NCBI GenBank assembly: GCA_037355855.1
Contig: CM074769.1
Coordinates: 1,240,001 to 1,304,000, forward strand
Reading direction: 5' to 3'
Length of the DNA: 64,000 bases
Source: Pseudo-nitzschia pungens
Taxonomy: Eukaryota > Bacillariophyta > Bacillariophyceae > Bacillariales > Bacillariaceae
Of this stretch, positions 62,617-64,000 are shown piece by piece (position 1 is the first letter of the stretch; each line of letters begins with the position of its first letter). A program made the translations under genes and the position numbers. The notes under the pieces were generated by a model. The model ran no database searches and was not told the DNA's origin. It worked only from the letters and a program-made list of their open reading frames with translations.

Positions 62617-63909
62617 ATGACGATGAAAAAGAATCCCTTGCTCTCCCTGATCTGTGCGATAGCACTAGTGTCGCTGACCGGAGGGCCATCTGTGGCTGCG
62701 GAAGCTTCGTGTGAAACTCCTCTTCCACAACCCGAGGCCTACCAACAACGGGTTATCGACTGGATCCGTTCCGGAAAGAACGGATATTTTCATCCCGCAG
62801 TGGTCTGGAAACGATTGGGACCCGATGGTGAATCTGGCCCCTACGCCTTGCATACCACAAGAGATATTCCCAAGGGCGAAACGCTCCTGGTGGTTCCCCG
62901 TTCCCACACCATTGACTCCCTCAAGACACACGAACATTGCTATACGGTAGCCCGAATCCTCGAAGAGTATGAAAAGGGCGATGACTCGTTCTATGCACCG
63001 TATCTCTCCTACCTTTTCGACGAAACCGCTGGCGGGACCTCGACCGGATTGATGCCTACGTCTTGGACGCCAGAAGGAAAAGAAATCTTGGAGTTCATCC
63101 TCGACTTCGGAGAAGAAGATGCACTGCAACCCAAGGACTATCTGTACGACAGCGTGTTTGATACATGCGGTGGTAACTTTCGCTCCACCAACCCACACCA
63201 GAAGCTGGAGGACCCAGAACTCCGCCAGCGAGCCGAAGATGCCTACTGTTTCTTGTTGAGCAGATCATGGCAAGATAAGATGATCCCCGTTCTAGACATG
63301 TACAACCATCGCAACGGATCGTCGAAGAACGTCGAATCGACAACCGTTCATTACAGCGACAATGATATTACTGCATACGCTCTTCGCGACATAAAGGCGG
63401 GTGAACAGTTGCAAAATACCTACAGCGAGTGCATGGATGACGATTGCAACTGGGGCAGGATGCAGTACGAATATCTCACTGCCGGTATTTTTGTGGATTA
63501 CGGATTCTTGGAGTTGTATCCACGCCGGTGGGAATTGGGACCGGTTGGCTATGAGGTTGTGGCGGAGGTGGACCAGGACTTGCAGACGGAAGAAAAAGTC
63601 TTCAAATGGATTTTCGACAAGCCGTCTACGGAGACCCTCGAATGGATTTCCAGGCACCTCGAACGTCTCCGAAGCATCAAGACCGAGCTACTCGAGGATA
63701 TTTCTGAGCTCCGTTCCATTACCGGCAAGCCACACAACAATATTGAGCACGAGGCGGACAGCCTTTTGGAGTTGTACGAAGGATATGTCGAGATACTGGA
63801 AATGGCCCTGGAACACAAGGGGGATCCCATTGGTGTCACGAGAGAGCAATTCGAAAGCCACCTCGATGATGCCCGGGAAAGGAATGAATTGCTTTACGAC
63901 GGATTGTAA
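62617..63909 (+). CDS. Secretory-pathway SET-domain protein (LSMT/SETD3-like)
   Basis: 430 codons from ATG; a second ATG is at codon 3. The N-terminus is a signal peptide (MTMKKNPLLSLICAIALVSLT, cleavage likely near VAA-EA). The rest follows the split SET layout of Rubisco large-subunit methyltransferase and SETD proteins: an N-SET strand region (YALHTTRDIPKGETLLVVP), a helical insert (SWTPEGKEILEFIL), then post-insert SET core IPVLDMYNHRNG, ITAYALRDIKAGEQLQNTYS and YGFLEL, which hold SAM- and Lys-binding positions, followed by a helical Rubis-subs-bind-like C-terminus. These enzymes methylate Lys or His side chains. The luminal destination is unusual; if the true start were further in, it could be soluble. 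The gene runs to 91 bases before the end of the window. Confidence 0.8.
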   Translation: MTMKKNPLLSLICAIALVSLTGGPSVAAEASCETPLPQPEAYQQRVIDWIRSGKNGYFHPAVVWKRLGPDGESGPYALHTTRDIPKGETLLVVPRSHTIDSLKTHEHCYTVARILEEYEKGDDSFYAPYLSYLFDETAGGTSTGLMPTSWTPEGKEILEFILDFGEEDALQPKDYLYDSVFDTCGGNFRSTNPHQKLEDPELRQRAEDAYCFLLSRSWQDKMIPVLDMYNHRNGSSKNVESTTVHYSDNDITAYALRDIKAGEQLQNTYSECMDDDCNWGRMQYEYLTAGIFVDYGFLELYPRRWELGPVGYEVVAEVDQDLQTEEKVFKWIFDKPSTETLEWISRHLERLRSIKTELLEDISELRSITGKPHNNIEHEADSLLELYEGYVEILEMALEHKGDPIGVTREQFESHLDDARERNELLYDGL

Positions 63910-64000
63910 CGACTGCGGTGTGGCCAATCGAAGCGCTGTACCACGTTCTTGCCCAACAAAGGAATAGACAGAGACTGCTGTAGACGCTTGCGCGGAACTA

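Noticed and set aside
1..64000. tRNA, rRNA and CRISPR features
   Set aside because: I looked for GGTTCGA-type T-loops with pairing arms and for regularly spaced direct repeats and found none convincing; simple repeats are tandem, not spaced.

Overview
The window looks like nuclear DNA of a diatom, most likely a pennate one. The support is: spliceosomal introns with GTAAGT/GTGAGT donors; a nucleus-encoded protein with a diatom-type bipartite plastid presequence (signal peptide followed by a Phe at the cleavage site); animal- and fungus-like housekeeping genes (valyl-tRNA synthetase, RecQ, RAMP4/SERP1, acetyl-CoA transporter, PPR protein); and diatom-style cysteine-rich membrane proteins and hybrid histidine kinases. 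No bacterial operons are present. Genes lie on both strands, mostly with 0.3-2 kb spacers, and many are single-exon.

Region 20-8589 is one recently inserted tyrosine-recombinase (DIRS-superfamily-like) retrotransposon read from the minus strand: terminal repeat, gag-like frame, reverse transcriptase/RNase H frame, tyrosine recombinase, terminal repeat. The two 277-bp direct terminal repeats differ at one base. The gag and RT frames are one continuous reading frame broken only by two TGA codons, the first in the TGA-CTA-G readthrough context.

Region 8.6-31.9 kb is a host gene block. In order: a DEDDy exonuclease (-), a plastid YbaK-type protein (-), a cadherin-like single-pass membrane protein (+), a dienelactone-hydrolase-type enzyme (+), an acetyl-CoA transporter (+), the tiny ER protein RAMP4/SERP1 (-), valyl-tRNA synthetase (+), a RecQ helicase (-) and an unrecognised protein (+). 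RAMP4 and the synthetase are head to head over about 590 bp, and both open with a very short first exon.

Region 31.9-64 kb carries a repeat-containing USP8/MIT-like and armadillo-like protein (+), a long mitochondrial-type PPR protein (-), two unrelated membrane sulfotransferases in convergent orientation, a class I heme peroxidase broken by three single-base frameshifts (-), an HTTM/gamma-carboxylase-like membrane protein (+), a hybrid histidine kinase (+), a cysteine-rich membrane protein (-), a MYND-RING-TPR protein (-) and a secretory-pathway SET-domain protein (+).

The spacers are not featureless. Three dispersed ~100-bp hairpin elements with CAGCTGTCC arms form a MITE-like family (about 8868, 46811 and 62047). 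A 10-mer, GTAAGGTTAC or its complement, occurs far more often than chance and only outside coding sequence. The genes do not form one pathway; several converge loosely on ER/Golgi function (RAMP4, acetyl-CoA transporter, two sulfotransferases, HTTM protein).
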